Positions 41,289 to 50,234 of a DNA stretch of 64,000 nt are shown here, in pieces. The notes below the pieces were generated by a model. It saw only the letters and a list, made by a program, of their open reading frames with translations, did no database searches and was not told the DNA's origin. The DNA is from Rhodospirillales bacterium (GTDB taxonomy: Bacteria; Pseudomonadota; Alphaproteobacteria; Rhodospirillales; Shumkoniaceae): NCBI GenBank assembly GCA_016776725.1, contig JADHSV010000002.1, positions 26,086 through 90,085 of the forward strand, read 5' to 3'. How positions within the stretch are numbered: position 1 is the first letter of the stretch; every line of letters starts with the position of its first letter. Made by a program: the position numbers and the translations under genes.

Positions 41289-44200
41289 GCCCCGAAACCC
41301 GCGATTTTAATGATGCCATGGCCGCCCAAAGAACGGCCGCCGATCCCGGCCAGTCGGTTTGGGTTTCGGCCAACGCGGGCACCGGCAAGACCCGTGTTCT
41401 CGTTGACCGGATATCCAGACTGCTGCTGGCCGGAACGAAACCGGCGAAAATCCTGTGTCTGACGTTTACCAAGGCGGCGGCCGCCGAAATGGCCAACCGG
41501 CTGAGTGAACGGCTGGGATCATGGGCCGCCTTGCCCGACGCCGAGCTTAAGACCGCAATCGGAAAACTGCTTGGCCGGTCCTTCGAGGGTGATCTGGCGC
41601 CCGCACGACGCCTGTTCGCCGAGGTGCTGGATGCGCCGGGCGGGCTGAAAATCCGAACCATCCACGCCTTTTGCGAATCCCTTCTGGGTCAGTTCCCGCT
41701 GGAAGCCGCCGTCGCACCGCATTTCGCGGTCATTGACGAGCGCACCGAGGCCGAGTTGCTGGCCGAGGCCCGCGACGCCATATTCTCGCGCGCGGTGGCG
41801 GGGCGCAATCCCCGGCTATCCGATACGTTGAACCGCCTTGCCGCCATTGTGGATGAAGCCGGGTTCGATGGCGTGATCCGCGAACTGGTGGGCAATCGGC
41901 GGCAACTTCGCGACATCATCGCGCGTTACGGATCAATCGACGGGGTGATCGCGGCGGCGCGACAATCGCTGGGGATGGCGGCGGATGAAACCGTTCCGTC
42001 GATTTTGGCCGCCGCCGCCGAAAACGCGTCCTTCGACGAGCCAGGTCTTTTCAAATTGTGCGAAGCGCTGGATCAGGGAACGAAGACCGATCAGGCGCGG
42101 GCGGGGACGATTCGCGGCTGGCTGAAAAATCCGGCATGGCGAACACATGGGCTGACAGGCGATTACGCCAAGGTTTTCCTGACCGCCGCTGGCGAGCCAC
42201 GCGCCGAACGCGGCCTGATCACCAAAGGGGCCCGCGAAGCCGCCTCCGATGCCATTGAGATAATTTTGGTGGAACAGGCGCGCATTGTCGCGATGGCCGA
42301 CAAGTTAAAAGCCGCGGCAATCGTGCAATCGACAACCGCGCTGTTATCGCTGGCCGAGGCCCTGCTGGAAAACTACGAGCGCCTGAAGCAGACCCGGGGC
42401 CTGCTTGATTACGACGATCTGATCCTGGAAGCCCGCGATCTTTTGCGCGGCGATGGGGCGGCGGCGTGGGTTCACTTCAAACTGGACGGCGGTATCGACC
42501 ATATTCTGGTGGATGAAGCCCAGGACACCAGCCCCGAGCAATGGGACGTCATCGGCGCGCTGGCGGCGGAATTCTTCGCCGGAGAAAGCGCGCGGGCGGG
42601 CCATCGCACGGTGTTTGCCGTCGGCGATGAAAAGCAATCGATCTACAGCTTCCAGGGCGCCGATCCGGCGGCGTTCGAGCGCATGCGCATCCATTTTTCG
42701 CAAAAAGCCGCGCAGGCGGGCCGCGATTGGAAGTCGGTGGAAATGCCGCTTTCATTCCGCTCGGTGTGGGCGGTTCTGAAGACGGTCGACCGGGTTTTCG
42801 CGCCGCCCGAGGCCGCCGATGGCCTGACCTTCGGCGAGCGTCCGCTACGCCACCTGTCGAACCGGGCGGGACAGGCCGGATTAATCGAGCTGTGGCCCAC
42901 CGAAAAGCCGCAGACCGAGCCCGATCTTGATCCTTGGGATGCGCCGCTTGATCGCGTGCCCGCGTCCAGCCCGCAGGTTCGGCTGGCCAATCGCGTCGCC
43001 GATCAAATCAAGGCCTGGCTGGATAGCGGGGAAATTCTGCAATCGGCCGCCCGGCCTATTGAGGCGGGCGACATCATGATTTTGGTCAGGCGGCGCGGCC
43101 AGTTTGCCGAAGAAATGATCCGTTGTCTCAAGCAACGCGGAATTCCCGTAGCGGGAAGCGACCGCATGTCGCTGACCGAACAGCTGGCGGTCATGGACCT
43201 TATGGCGCTGGCCCGTTTCGTGCTGTTGCCACAAGACGATTTGAGCCTCGCCGAAGTTTTGAAATCGCCGCTTTTCGACCTGGATGACGACGATTTACTG
43301 GCCCTGGCCCGCGGGCGCAAGGGAACCTTGTGGGAGGAGTTGAAACGCCGTGCCCCGGAACGCGCCAATTGGAGCGAGGCCGCACAGTCGCTGACCCATT
43401 TCCTGAACCGGGCCGACTTCACACCGCCGTTTGAATTTTTCTCGGACGTTCTCGGACCCACCGGCGGGCGGCGCAAGCTGGTTGGCCGCCTGGGCTTCGA
43501 GGCCCATGACCCCATTGATGAGTTTCTGGCGCTGGCGCTGAACTACGAGCGCGAGCATGTGGCCTCCTTGCAAGGGTTCCTGCAATGGCTGCAGGCGGCG
43601 CAAACACAGGTTAAGCGCGATCTGGAACACGGACGCGCCGAGGTTCGCGTCATGACCGTGCACGGAGCCAAGGGCTTGCAGGCCAATGTCGTGTTCCTGC
43701 CCGATACCTGCACCGTTCCCGACGGTCGTTTGGACGACCGCCTGCTATGGACCGGCGAAGCCGTTCTGTGGCCGGGCTTCAAGGACAACGAGGAAAGTGT
43801 GTGCCAGGGCTTACGCGATGATGCGCGGGCCAGCCGAATGCAGGAATACCGCCGTCTGTTGTACGTGGCCATAACCCGGGCGCGCGACCGGCTTTACGTT
43901 TGCGGCTGGGAAAACAAACGCGGCAGGGCCGATGGCTGCTGGTATGAGCTGATGGAAACGGCCATGCTCGGCAGCGCCGATGAAATTGATCTGGGTTTTG
44001 GCGAACCCGCCCTGCGTATCAGCGCGGCGCAATCGGCCGATGCCGATAGCAGGAGCGATAAGACCCAGGCCCGGCGCGAAGCCGAAGAGCTTCCAACCTG
44101 GGCCGAACGAGACGCGCCTCTTGAACCCACGCCCACGCGCCCCCTGGCCCCGTCGCGGCCAAGTGATGATGATCCGCCGGTGCGCTCGCCCCTGGGCGTG

Positions 44201-44704
44201 GATGACGGGCATCGGTTCAAGCGGGGCCGCCTGGTCCATGCGCTGCTGCAAACCCTGCCCGACCTTGCGCCCGAGACCCGCGAGCGCGCCGCAAAAAATT
44301 ATTTGGCGCGCGCCGTTCATGGTCTTGATGCGAGTGCGGTGGAAGAAATCGCCGCCGAAACGCTGGCGATCCTTGATCATCCTGATTTTGCGGGCTTCTT
44401 CGGCCCCGACAGCCGCGCCGAGGTGCCCATTGTCGGCGAGATCGGCGGGCACATCATCTCGGCGCAGGTTGACCGGCTGGCCATCTCGCCCGGCACGGTT
44501 ACCATCGTCGATTTCAAGACCAATCGCCCTCCGCCCAAGGATGAAAGCGGCGTTGCCGTCATTTATCTGCGGCAGATGGCGGCTTACCGCGAAGCCTTGA
44601 AACGCATTTATCCGAACCATGACGTGCGCTGCGTTTTGTTGTGGACGGACGGACCGCACGCCATGACGCTCTCGGATGAAAATTTGGACGACCACGCGCC
44701 TTGA
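41285..44704 (+). CDS. addA: Double-strand break repair helicase AddA
   Basis: UvrD-like ATP-dependent helicase plus RecB-type nuclease, 1139 residues. Walker A is VSANAGTGKTRVLVDR, then KILCLTFTKAAAAEMANR, motif II LVDEAQDTSPEQWDV, motif III FAVGDEKQSIYSFQGAD, motif V VMTVHGAKGLQANVV and motif VI YVAITRARDRLYVCGW. Nuclease core near the C-terminus: DRLAISPGTVTIVDFKTNR. With AddB it resects double-strand ends for RecA loading. Confidence 0.96.
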   Translation: MSPETRDFNDAMAAQRTAADPGQSVWVSANAGTGKTRVLVDRISRLLLAGTKPAKILCLTFTKAAAAEMANRLSERLGSWAALPDAELKTAIGKLLGRSFEGDLAPARRLFAEVLDAPGGLKIRTIHAFCESLLGQFPLEAAVAPHFAVIDERTEAELLAEARDAIFSRAVAGRNPRLSDTLNRLAAIVDEAGFDGVIRELVGNRRQLRDIIARYGSIDGVIAAARQSLGMAADETVPSILAAAAENASFDEPGLFKLCEALDQGTKTDQARAGTIRGWLKNPAWRTHGLTGDYAKVFLTAAGEPRAERGLITKGAREAASDAIEIILVEQARIVAMADKLKAAAIVQSTTALLSLAEALLENYERLKQTRGLLDYDDLILEARDLLRGDGAAAWVHFKLDGGIDHILVDEAQDTSPEQWDVIGALAAEFFAGESARAGHRTVFAVGDEKQSIYSFQGADPAAFERMRIHFSQKAAQAGRDWKSVEMPLSFRSVWAVLKTVDRVFAPPEAADGLTFGERPLRHLSNRAGQAGLIELWPTEKPQTEPDLDPWDAPLDRVPASSPQVRLANRVADQIKAWLDSGEILQSAARPIEAGDIMILVRRRGQFAEEMIRCLKQRGIPVAGSDRMSLTEQLAVMDLMALARFVLLPQDDLSLAEVLKSPLFDLDDDDLLALARGRKGTLWEELKRRAPERANWSEAAQSLTHFLNRADFTPPFEFFSDVLGPTGGRRKLVGRLGFEAHDPIDEFLALALNYEREHVASLQGFLQWLQAAQTQVKRDLEHGRAEVRVMTVHGAKGLQANVVFLPDTCTVPDGRLDDRLLWTGEAVLWPGFKDNEESVCQGLRDDARASRMQEYRRLLYVAITRARDRLYVCGWENKRGRADGCWYELMETAMLGSADEIDLGFGEPALRISAAQSADADSRSDKTQARREAEELPTWAERDAPLEPTPTRPLAPSRPSDDDPPVRSPLGVDDGHRFKRGRLVHALLQTLPDLAPETRERAAKNYLARAVHGLDASAVEEIAAETLAILDHPDFAGFFGPDSRAEVPIVGEIGGHIISAQVDRLAISPGTVTIVDFKTNRPPPKDESGVAVIYLRQMAAYREALKRIYPNHDVRCVLLWTDGPHAMTLSDENLDDHAP

Positions 44705-44791
44705 CGCCTTGCCGGGCAGTTTCTAAATTGCCTGTGACAAGCGCGGCGCTTGGCGGCGTCGATTTTTTGTATTTCCAGCAGGATTGTTTAA

Positions 44792-45109
44792 ATGCCGAAA
44801 CACATCACCGATGCATCGTTCGACGCCGACGTTTTGAAATCATCGACGCCTGTTCTTCTCGATTTCTGGGCCGAATGGTGTGGGCCGTGCAAGCAGATCG
44901 CGCCGGCGTTGGAGGAAATCGACACCGAAATGGGGGATCGGATTACGGTCGCCAAAATCAATATCGACCAAAACCCCGGTACGCCGTCACAGTATGGCGT
45001 GCGCGGAATTCCCACCCTTATCTTGTTCAAGGACGGGCAGGTCGCGGCCACCAAGGTCGGCGCGCTTCCCAAAAGCAAGATAGTCGAGTGGATCGAATCG
45101 GCGATTTAG
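44792..45109 (+). CDS. trxA: Thioredoxin
   Basis: Cytosolic dithiol carrier, 105 residues, active site [18 protein letters not shown] with Cys30 and Cys33; cis-proline loop in [15 protein letters not shown]. Its position directly after addBA is common in Alphaproteobacteria. A terminator-like hairpin follows at 45141. Confidence 0.96.
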   Translation: MPKHITDASFDADVLKSSTPVLLDFWAEWCGPCKQIAPALEEIDTEMGDRITVAKINIDQNPGTPSQYGVRGIPTLILFKDGQVAATKVGALPKSKIVEWIESAI

Positions 45110-45140
45110 CGCCGCCGCGTCCTACCGAAATTGGTTTTTG

Positions 45141-45170
45141 GCCCCGTCGATCAGGCGGGGTCTTTTATTT
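45141..45170 (+). terminator. Rho-independent terminator of trxA
   Basis: CCCCG (45142-45146) and CGGGG (45156-45160) with additional G-T pairing, then TCTTTTATTT. It overlaps the last codons of the convergent Yip1-like gene. Confidence 0.75.
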
Positions 45171-45741
45171 ACATCATGGATAAGGCGAAGCCGTTGACCA
45201 GAACGGTCAAAAGCAGGTCGATGACGACAATGGCCGCAGCGGTCGATGCGGTCACTTCAAGGGCCGTGCGGGTAATAAACCAGATGTAGAATAATACGGC
45301 CATCAGCACGGCAATGCCGATGGAGCTTCCCGCTTCCGCCGAAAGAACCCCGGCCGCAATCAGTATCTGGATCGGCAGATAAAAAGCGTTCTGCCACACG
45401 CTGGCCCAGTTATAGGCGACGATATAGGCGATGAACTTCGCCTCGCACCGCAAAAACTTCGTCAGGCCCGCCATCACCAGCGGGAACAAAACCCAGGTGA
45501 TCACATAGGAAATCGCCTCAACGGAAATGTAGCGAACGAACGGCGCGCTGATATCTCCCGCCTGATAGTGCAGCAGAAGAAACAGCACATAGAGCGGCGC
45601 GACAATGACGGCGGCGAAAAAGGATTTCCAGAAACCTTCGGCCGAAATTTCAAAATAGGCCATTCCGGCCTTGTCCAGTCGGGCCAGCCGGTATGCGCCG
45701 TAAAGGGCGCGTGTCACTTCGGGCAAGGTGACCTTTAACAA
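45169..45741 (-). CDS. Yip1-like membrane protein
   Basis: 190 residues with five or so hydrophobic segments (about 36-57, 75-96, 105-125, 131-153, 165-187), the layout of bacterial Yip1-domain proteins. No enzymatic motif. The TTG start (LKVTLPEV) is weak but gives the only full-length frame. It begins 12 bp after the stop of a dapD remnant on the same strand, which suggests it was once cotranslated with dapD. Confidence 0.75.
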   Translation of the reverse strand: MLKVTLPEVTRALYGAYRLARLDKAGMAYFEISAEGFWKSFFAAVIVAPLYVLFLLLHYQAGDISAPFVRYISVEAISYVITWVLFPLVMAGLTKFLRCEAKFIAYIVAYNWASVWQNAFYLPIQILIAAGVLSAEAGSSIGIAVLMAVLFYIWFITRTALEVTASTAAAIVVIDLLLTVLVNGFALSMM

Positions 45742-45753
45742 GGCGGGTTCGCT

Positions 45754-45846
45754 TTATTCCCTGAGAAGTTCGTTGATGGAGGTTTTGGAGCGCGTGCGCT
45801 CGTCCACCTGTTTGACGATAACGCTACAATACAGCCCCGGCCGCCG
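45754..45846 (-). pseudogene. dapD: C-terminal remnant of dapD
   Basis: Minus-strand frame reads GLYCSVIVKQVDERTRSKT then SINELLRE and TAA. This matches what I know as the C-terminus of tetrahydrodipicolinate N-succinyltransferase (GLYCAVIVK-VD-TRSKTSINELLR). No further DapD sequence exists upstream: the match ends at about 45840 where the dapL leader begins. A longer open frame upstream on this strand is only antisense shadow of dapL. The intact gene would have run in the same direction between the HAD hydrolase and the Yip1-like gene. Confidence 0.75.
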
Positions 45847-45902
45847 CGTGACCAGTAGACATCGAAATACGGATGCGTTAAGGGAGAGCGACTTCGGGGG
45901 TG

Positions 45903-45940
45903 CCCCGAAACGCTGGGGGGGCTCCCCCGAAACGCTGGGA
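45903..45940. repeat. Direct repeat CCCCGAAACGCTGGG in the dapL leader
   Basis: CCCCGAAACGCTGGG at 45903-45917 and CCCCGAAACGCTGGGA at 45925-45940, just upstream of the dapL ribosome site, between the dapD scrap and dapL. Could be a duplication scar at the recombination junction or a regulatory pair. Confidence 0.55.
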
Positions 45941-45963
45941 ATTTTCATCGGGAAGGGTTGGGA

Positions 45964-47187
45964 ATGGACATCGTCGTCGCGGAAAGACTGGGTGGCAGGC
46001 AGTTCGGCAAGTCGACCGAAATCTACAAGTTCGAGAAGATCAAGCGGGCCAAGGACGCGGCGGCGAAGAAATTTCCGAATATCCCGATTATCGACATGGG
46101 TGTGGGTGAGCCCGACGCCCCGGCCGACCCCAAGATCGTCGAAGTGCTGGCCGCCGAGGCCGGAAAGGCGGAGAACCGCTTCTACGCCGACAACGGCATC
46201 GCGCCCTTCCAGGAAGCCGCCGCGCGCTATATGGAGAAGGTCTACGGGGTCGCCGGGCTCGATCCGGCGGAACAGATCGTCCACGGCCTGGGCTCCAAGC
46301 CGATCTTCGCCATGCTGCCGATGTGCCTGATTAATCCGGGCGACGTGCTGCTGAGTGCGGTGCCCGGCTATCCGGTGATGGCGACCTACACCCGCTATCT
46401 CGGCGGCGAAGTCTATCCGCTGCCGCTGCTCGAAGAAAACGGGTTCCTGCCGGACCTGGGGTCGATCCCGGCGGACGTCCTTGGCAAGGCCAAGGCGATC
46501 TACGTCAATTATCCAAACAACCCGACCGGTACGATGGCGACCGCCGAATTCTTCCGCGAATTGGTCGATTTCGCGCATAAGAACGACATCGTCATCGTCC
46601 AGGACGCCGCCTACGGCGCGCTGACCTACGACGGCCACAAGCCCATGAGCATCCTTTCGACGGAAGGCGCCGAAGACGTGGCGGTCGAGGTGCATTCGCT
46701 GTCCAAGGCCTACAACATGACCGGATGGCGCCTCGCCTTCCTGACCGGCAACAAAAAAATCGTGAAGGCCTACGCAACCGTCAAGGACAACACGGATTCA
46801 GGCCAGTTCCGCGCCATCCAGAAGGCGGGCATATACGGGCTGGACCACCCCGAGATCACCACGCAAATCTGCGAGAAGTATTCGCGCCGCTTCGATCTGC
46901 TAGTTGAGGCACTGAACGGCGTCGGCTTCTCCATCAAGAAGTCGCCGGCGACCTTCTATCTCTACGTCGCCTGCCCCAAGGGCACCGCGTCAGGCGTCAC
47001 CTTCGAAAACGCCGCCCAGTTCTCGGAATTCCTGATCATGGAAGCCCAAATCTCCACCGTCCCATGGGACGACGCCGGCGCCTACGTGCGCTTCTCGGTC
47101 ACCTTCGAGGCCGACGGCCCGCAAGCGGAAAAGAAGATCATCGACGAAGTGGCCGAACGGCTCGGACGCCTGAAGCTGGTGTTCTGA
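45964..47187 (+). CDS. dapL: LL-diaminopimelate aminotransferase
   Basis: Converts tetrahydrodipicolinate directly to LL-diaminopimelate, bypassing the succinylated intermediates made by DapD, DapC and DapE. 407 residues, class I/II PLP aminotransferase, with DMGVGEPDAPADPKIVEVL, VNYPNNPTGTMATAEFF, IVQDAAYGALTYDG and the PLP lysine in VHSLSKAYNMTGWRLAF. The N-terminal ERLGGRQFGKSTEIYKFEKI and overall spacing are those of DapL-type enzymes rather than DapC. ATG 45964 with GGAAGGG 6 bases upstream (a TTG two codons earlier is possible). Convergent with dapF-lysA, with a 2-bp gap. Confidence 0.85.
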   Translation: MDIVVAERLGGRQFGKSTEIYKFEKIKRAKDAAAKKFPNIPIIDMGVGEPDAPADPKIVEVLAAEAGKAENRFYADNGIAPFQEAAARYMEKVYGVAGLDPAEQIVHGLGSKPIFAMLPMCLINPGDVLLSAVPGYPVMATYTRYLGGEVYPLPLLEENGFLPDLGSIPADVLGKAKAIYVNYPNNPTGTMATAEFFRELVDFAHKNDIVIVQDAAYGALTYDGHKPMSILSTEGAEDVAVEVHSLSKAYNMTGWRLAFLTGNKKIVKAYATVKDNTDSGQFRAIQKAGIYGLDHPEITTQICEKYSRRFDLLVEALNGVGFSIKKSPATFYLYVACPKGTASGVTFENAAQFSEFLIMEAQISTVPWDDAGAYVRFSVTFEADGPQAEKKIIDEVAERLGRLKLVF

Positions 47188-47189
47188 TC

Positions 47190-48023
47190 TCAGGGAACCA
47201 ACGAGGGATCGAGGGTGCCAGCGAAGCTGGTTGCCGCCGGGCCGCTCATTAGGACGTGGTCTTTGTCGTTCCATTCGATGCGCAGGGTTCCGCCGTCGAG
47301 GATGATGTCGGCGGCGCGCTCGGTCAGGCCGCGTCGGTGGGCGGCCACCAGTGTTGCGCAGGCGCCGGTGCCGCAGGCTTGGGTGATGCCGGTTCCGCGT
47401 TCCCATACCCGCATACGCAAGCGGGTTGGTGAGAGGACCTGGACGGCTTCGACGTTGATGCGCGCCGGGAACAGCGGGTGATGTTCGACGCGGGGGCCGA
47501 CGGTTTCCAGCGGTATTGATTTCACATCGTCGACGAAGAAGACGGCGTGCGGATTGCCGACGTTGATGCCGACGGGATCGCGCAGCGGCCCTTCTTCGAT
47601 TTCCATGTGCAGGGTGTCCATGGCCTTGGCCAGGGGGATGTCCCGCCAGTCCAGGCGGACCGGTCCCATGTCGACGGTGATCAGGTCGCCCTCACCGGCG
47701 GTGGCGTGCAGCAGGCCGACCACGGTTTCGATGACGACGGCAGCGGCGCCGCGCTCCTTCATGACCAGCGATGCGACGCAGCGGGTGGCGTTGCCGCAGG
47801 CTTCGACCTCGCTGCCGTCGGCGTTGCGAATAAGCATGAAGACGTCGGCGGCGTCATCTCGCGGCGGCTCCATGATGATCAGTTGGTCGCAGCCGACGCC
47901 GGTGTGGCGGTTGGCGATGGCGCGCACCTGATCGGCGCTCAGGTCCGGCGCGCGGCGACGGGCGTCGAAGACGACGAAGTCGTTGCCGAGGCCGTGCATC
48001 TTAACGAAGGGAAGCGGTTCCAT
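47190..48023 (-). CDS. dapF: Diaminopimelate epimerase
   Basis: Epimerises LL- to meso-diaminopimelate. 277 residues. Two catalytic cysteines: EVEACGNATRCVASLV and GITQACGTGACATLVAAHRRG. N-terminal FVKMHGLGNDFVVFDAR is typical. It follows lysA after 3 bp on the minus strand, so both are likely cotranslated; its 3' end abuts dapL. Confidence 0.96.
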   Translation of the reverse strand: MEPLPFVKMHGLGNDFVVFDARRRAPDLSADQVRAIANRHTGVGCDQLIIMEPPRDDAADVFMLIRNADGSEVEACGNATRCVASLVMKERGAAAVVIETVVGLLHATAGEGDLITVDMGPVRLDWRDIPLAKAMDTLHMEIEEGPLRDPVGINVGNPHAVFFVDDVKSIPLETVGPRVEHHPLFPARINVEAVQVLSPTRLRMRVWERGTGITQACGTGACATLVAAHRRGLTERAADIILDGGTLRIEWNDKDHVLMSGPAATSFAGTLDPSLVP

Positions 48024-48026
48024 GCT

Positions 48027-49301
48027 CTAGCCCAGCCAGTCGGGGTAGGCTTCCTGGGCGATCATTTCCTCGACGCTCAGGCGCGGACGGATCACGGCGA
48101 AGGCGTCGTCCCTGACCAGAACCTCGGGAATGAGCGGCCGGGTGTTGTAGGTCGAGGACATGGACGCCCCGTAGGCGCCCGCCGAACGGATGGCCAGCAA
48201 CTCGTCGGCGCCCGCCTCGGGCAGCGGCCTTTTCACGCCGAAGGTGTCGCCGGTCTCGCACACCGGTCCGACCACGTCCGTTTCCACGATGCCGGTGCCG
48301 GCCGGCGGCTCGGTGATGGGCACGATGGCGTGATAGGCATCGTAGAGGGCCGGCCGCATCAGGTCGTTCATGGCGGCGTCGACGATGGCGAAGCGCCGCG
48401 TCGCGCCGTGCTTGACATAGAGGACACGGGTCACCAGAACGCCGGCGTTGCCGACGATGACCCGGCCCGGCTCGAAGATCAGGCGGCAGCCGAGGTCGTC
48501 GGTGGCCGCCTTGACCACGGCGGCGTAGTCCTGCGGACCCGGGGACGTCATATCGTCGGCGTCGTCACCGTAGGGTATGCCGAGGCCTCCGCCAAAATCG
48601 ATGGTCTCGATGGCATGACCGTCTTCGCGCAGGGTGAGGACCATCTCGCGCACCCGTGCGAAAGCTTCGCGGAAGGGTTCAAGCTTGCGCAGCTGCGAGC
48701 CGATATGGACCGAGAGACCGGCGATGCGCAGGCCCGCAAACGCTGCGGCGCGGGCATGGAATTCGCGCGCAGAGGTCCAGTCGATGCCGAACTTGTTCTC
48801 GCTTTTGCCGGTGGTGATCTTGCGGTGGGTCTTGGCGTCGACATCCGGGTTGACGCGCACCGCGATGGGCGCGATGACGCCGAGTTCGCGGGCGACCTGA
48901 TCTAAGACGGCGAGTTCGGGCTCGGACTCGACGTTGATCTGCATGATGCCGGCCTTAAGTGCTAAGGCCATCTCGCCCCGTGTCTTGCCGACACCGGAAA
49001 AGACGATGCGCTCGGCCGGTACGCCGGCCTCCAGCGCCTTCATCATCTCGCCGCCGGACACCACGTCGGCTCCGGCGCCCAGGCGGGCCAGTGTGCGGAT
49101 GACGGCGATGTTGGGGTTGGCCTTGACGGCGAAGCAGACGGTGGCCGGCAACTCGGCGACGGCTTCGGCGAAAACGCGGTAGTGACGTTCCAGGGTGGCG
49201 GTGGAATAGCAGTAGAACGGCGTGCCGACAGCCTCGGCGATACGGGCCAGCGGCACGGCTTCGGCACACAGTTGCCCGTCCCGGTATTGGAAGTGGTCCA
49301 T
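48027..49301 (-). CDS. lysA: Diaminopimelate decarboxylase
   Basis: Final step of lysine synthesis, meso-diaminopimelate to L-lysine. 424 residues, alanine racemase-like fold III. PLP lysine in TVCFAVKANPNIAVIRTL, GADVVSGGEMMKALEAGV, SVHIGSQLRKLEPF, DFGGGLGIPYGDD and the C-terminal CETGDTF/SAGAYGASMSSTYN active-site segments. First gene of a lysA-dapF unit; ATG at 49301 with GGAGGAG about 12 bases upstream. Confidence 0.96.
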   Translation of the reverse strand: MDHFQYRDGQLCAEAVPLARIAEAVGTPFYCYSTATLERHYRVFAEAVAELPATVCFAVKANPNIAVIRTLARLGAGADVVSGGEMMKALEAGVPAERIVFSGVGKTRGEMALALKAGIMQINVESEPELAVLDQVARELGVIAPIAVRVNPDVDAKTHRKITTGKSENKFGIDWTSAREFHARAAAFAGLRIAGLSVHIGSQLRKLEPFREAFARVREMVLTLREDGHAIETIDFGGGLGIPYGDDADDMTSPGPQDYAAVVKAATDDLGCRLIFEPGRVIVGNAGVLVTRVLYVKHGATRRFAIVDAAMNDLMRPALYDAYHAIVPITEPPAGTGIVETDVVGPVCETGDTFGVKRPLPEAGADELLAIRSAGAYGASMSSTYNTRPLIPEVLVRDDAFAVIRPRLSVEEMIAQEAYPDWLG

Positions 49302-49359
49302 GAAGCGGTCTTCTCCTCCCTCGATCCCAGGTTCAACTTAAATGTGGTAGCGTCAGTGG

Positions 49360-49390
49360 GGGCAGGTCAGAGTAGCGCTCTGACCTGCCC
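49360..49390. repeat. 13-bp perfect palindrome upstream of lysA
   Basis: GGGCAGGTCAGAG (49360-49372) and CTCTGACCTGCCC (49378-49390) with a TAGCG loop. Related to the TCAGAG palindrome at 5382. It lies between lysA and the HAD hydrolase, that is, at the far edge of the dapL-dapF-lysA cassette. Could also be the HAD transcript's 3' hairpin. Confidence 0.7.
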
Positions 49391-49450
49391 GTTAATGGCT
49401 GAAACACGGGGTTTATAACAAGGCTCGACAAAGACCGGAAGGGTAAAGAC

Positions 49451-50134
49451 TTAGCCGCTTACCTTCTCCAGCCAGTCCGGCAGATCCTCTGCAATGTAGT
49501 GGATATGGCCGTTTCCGGCACCGGTATTCCCCCATTCGGTTTCATTGCGAAGCCAAACGGTGGTCATTCCGCGTTCGGCGGCGGGGGCCAGATTACGCGC
49601 GATATCGTCAACCATCACCGTGGTTTCGGGCCGCAGATCGTAGCGTTCTATCAACGCGTCATAAGGTTCGGGTTCGGGTTTCGGAACGTATTGCGCATCG
49701 CAGATATCGAAAATACCGTCGAAATGCCTGGCCACGCCCAAGCGGTCCAGAATGCGCGACGCGTGATCGCTCGACGCGTTGGTGAAGATCAGTTTCCGTC
49801 CGTCAAAGCCGTCAAGCGCCGCATCCAGCCTGGGATTGGGCGCAACACCCGAAATATCGATGTCGTGGACATAGTCAAGATACGGCTTCGGGTCCACATC
49901 ATGGCGGATCATCAGGCCGCGCAGGGATGTGCCGTATTGATGAAAATACTCTTTCTGAAGGCGATACGCGTGGTCCTTGTCCATTTTGAGGTGTTCCGCG
50001 ATGAAGTCGCGAATGCGCTCGCTCACCTGTATGAACAGGTTATCGACGGCCGGATAAAGCGTGTTGTCGAGGTCAAAAAGCCATGTTTCGGCATGGGCCA
50101 GAGCGCTTTTGGGAATTAATCGATTTATTTCCAT
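49451..50134 (-). CDS. HAD-type pyrimidine 5'-nucleotidase family protein
   Basis: 227 residues from the ATG of MEINRLIPKSALAH (GGAA 7 bases upstream; a TTG at 50173 would add 13 residues). HAD phosphatase with nucleophile motif WLFDLDNTLYPAVDNLF, KLIFTNASSDHA as motif II, the Lys in QYVPKPEPEPYDALI and MVDDIARNL as motif IV. Members dephosphorylate pyrimidine nucleotides. In many Alphaproteobacteria this gene sits beside dapD, which is consistent with dapD having stood immediately downstream here. Confidence 0.88.
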   Translation of the reverse strand: MEINRLIPKSALAHAETWLFDLDNTLYPAVDNLFIQVSERIRDFIAEHLKMDKDHAYRLQKEYFHQYGTSLRGLMIRHDVDPKPYLDYVHDIDISGVAPNPRLDAALDGFDGRKLIFTNASSDHASRILDRLGVARHFDGIFDICDAQYVPKPEPEPYDALIERYDLRPETTVMVDDIARNLAPAAERGMTTVWLRNETEWGNTGAGNGHIHYIAEDLPDWLEKVSG

Positions 50135-50234
50135 CCAATATTTCCGTGTGTGACTGAAGGCCGTCGGTGACAAAATAAATATAAGCGACCAAGCGGAGCA
50201 TGTGCTAGGTTTTTACCACCACGGGATGGGGTGA

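Noticed and set aside
45754..46695. A 313-codon minus-strand frame ending in the DapD-like sequence
   Set aside because: Only the last 30 codons resemble DapD. The rest is opposite dapL and does not look like protein, so I kept only the short remnant.
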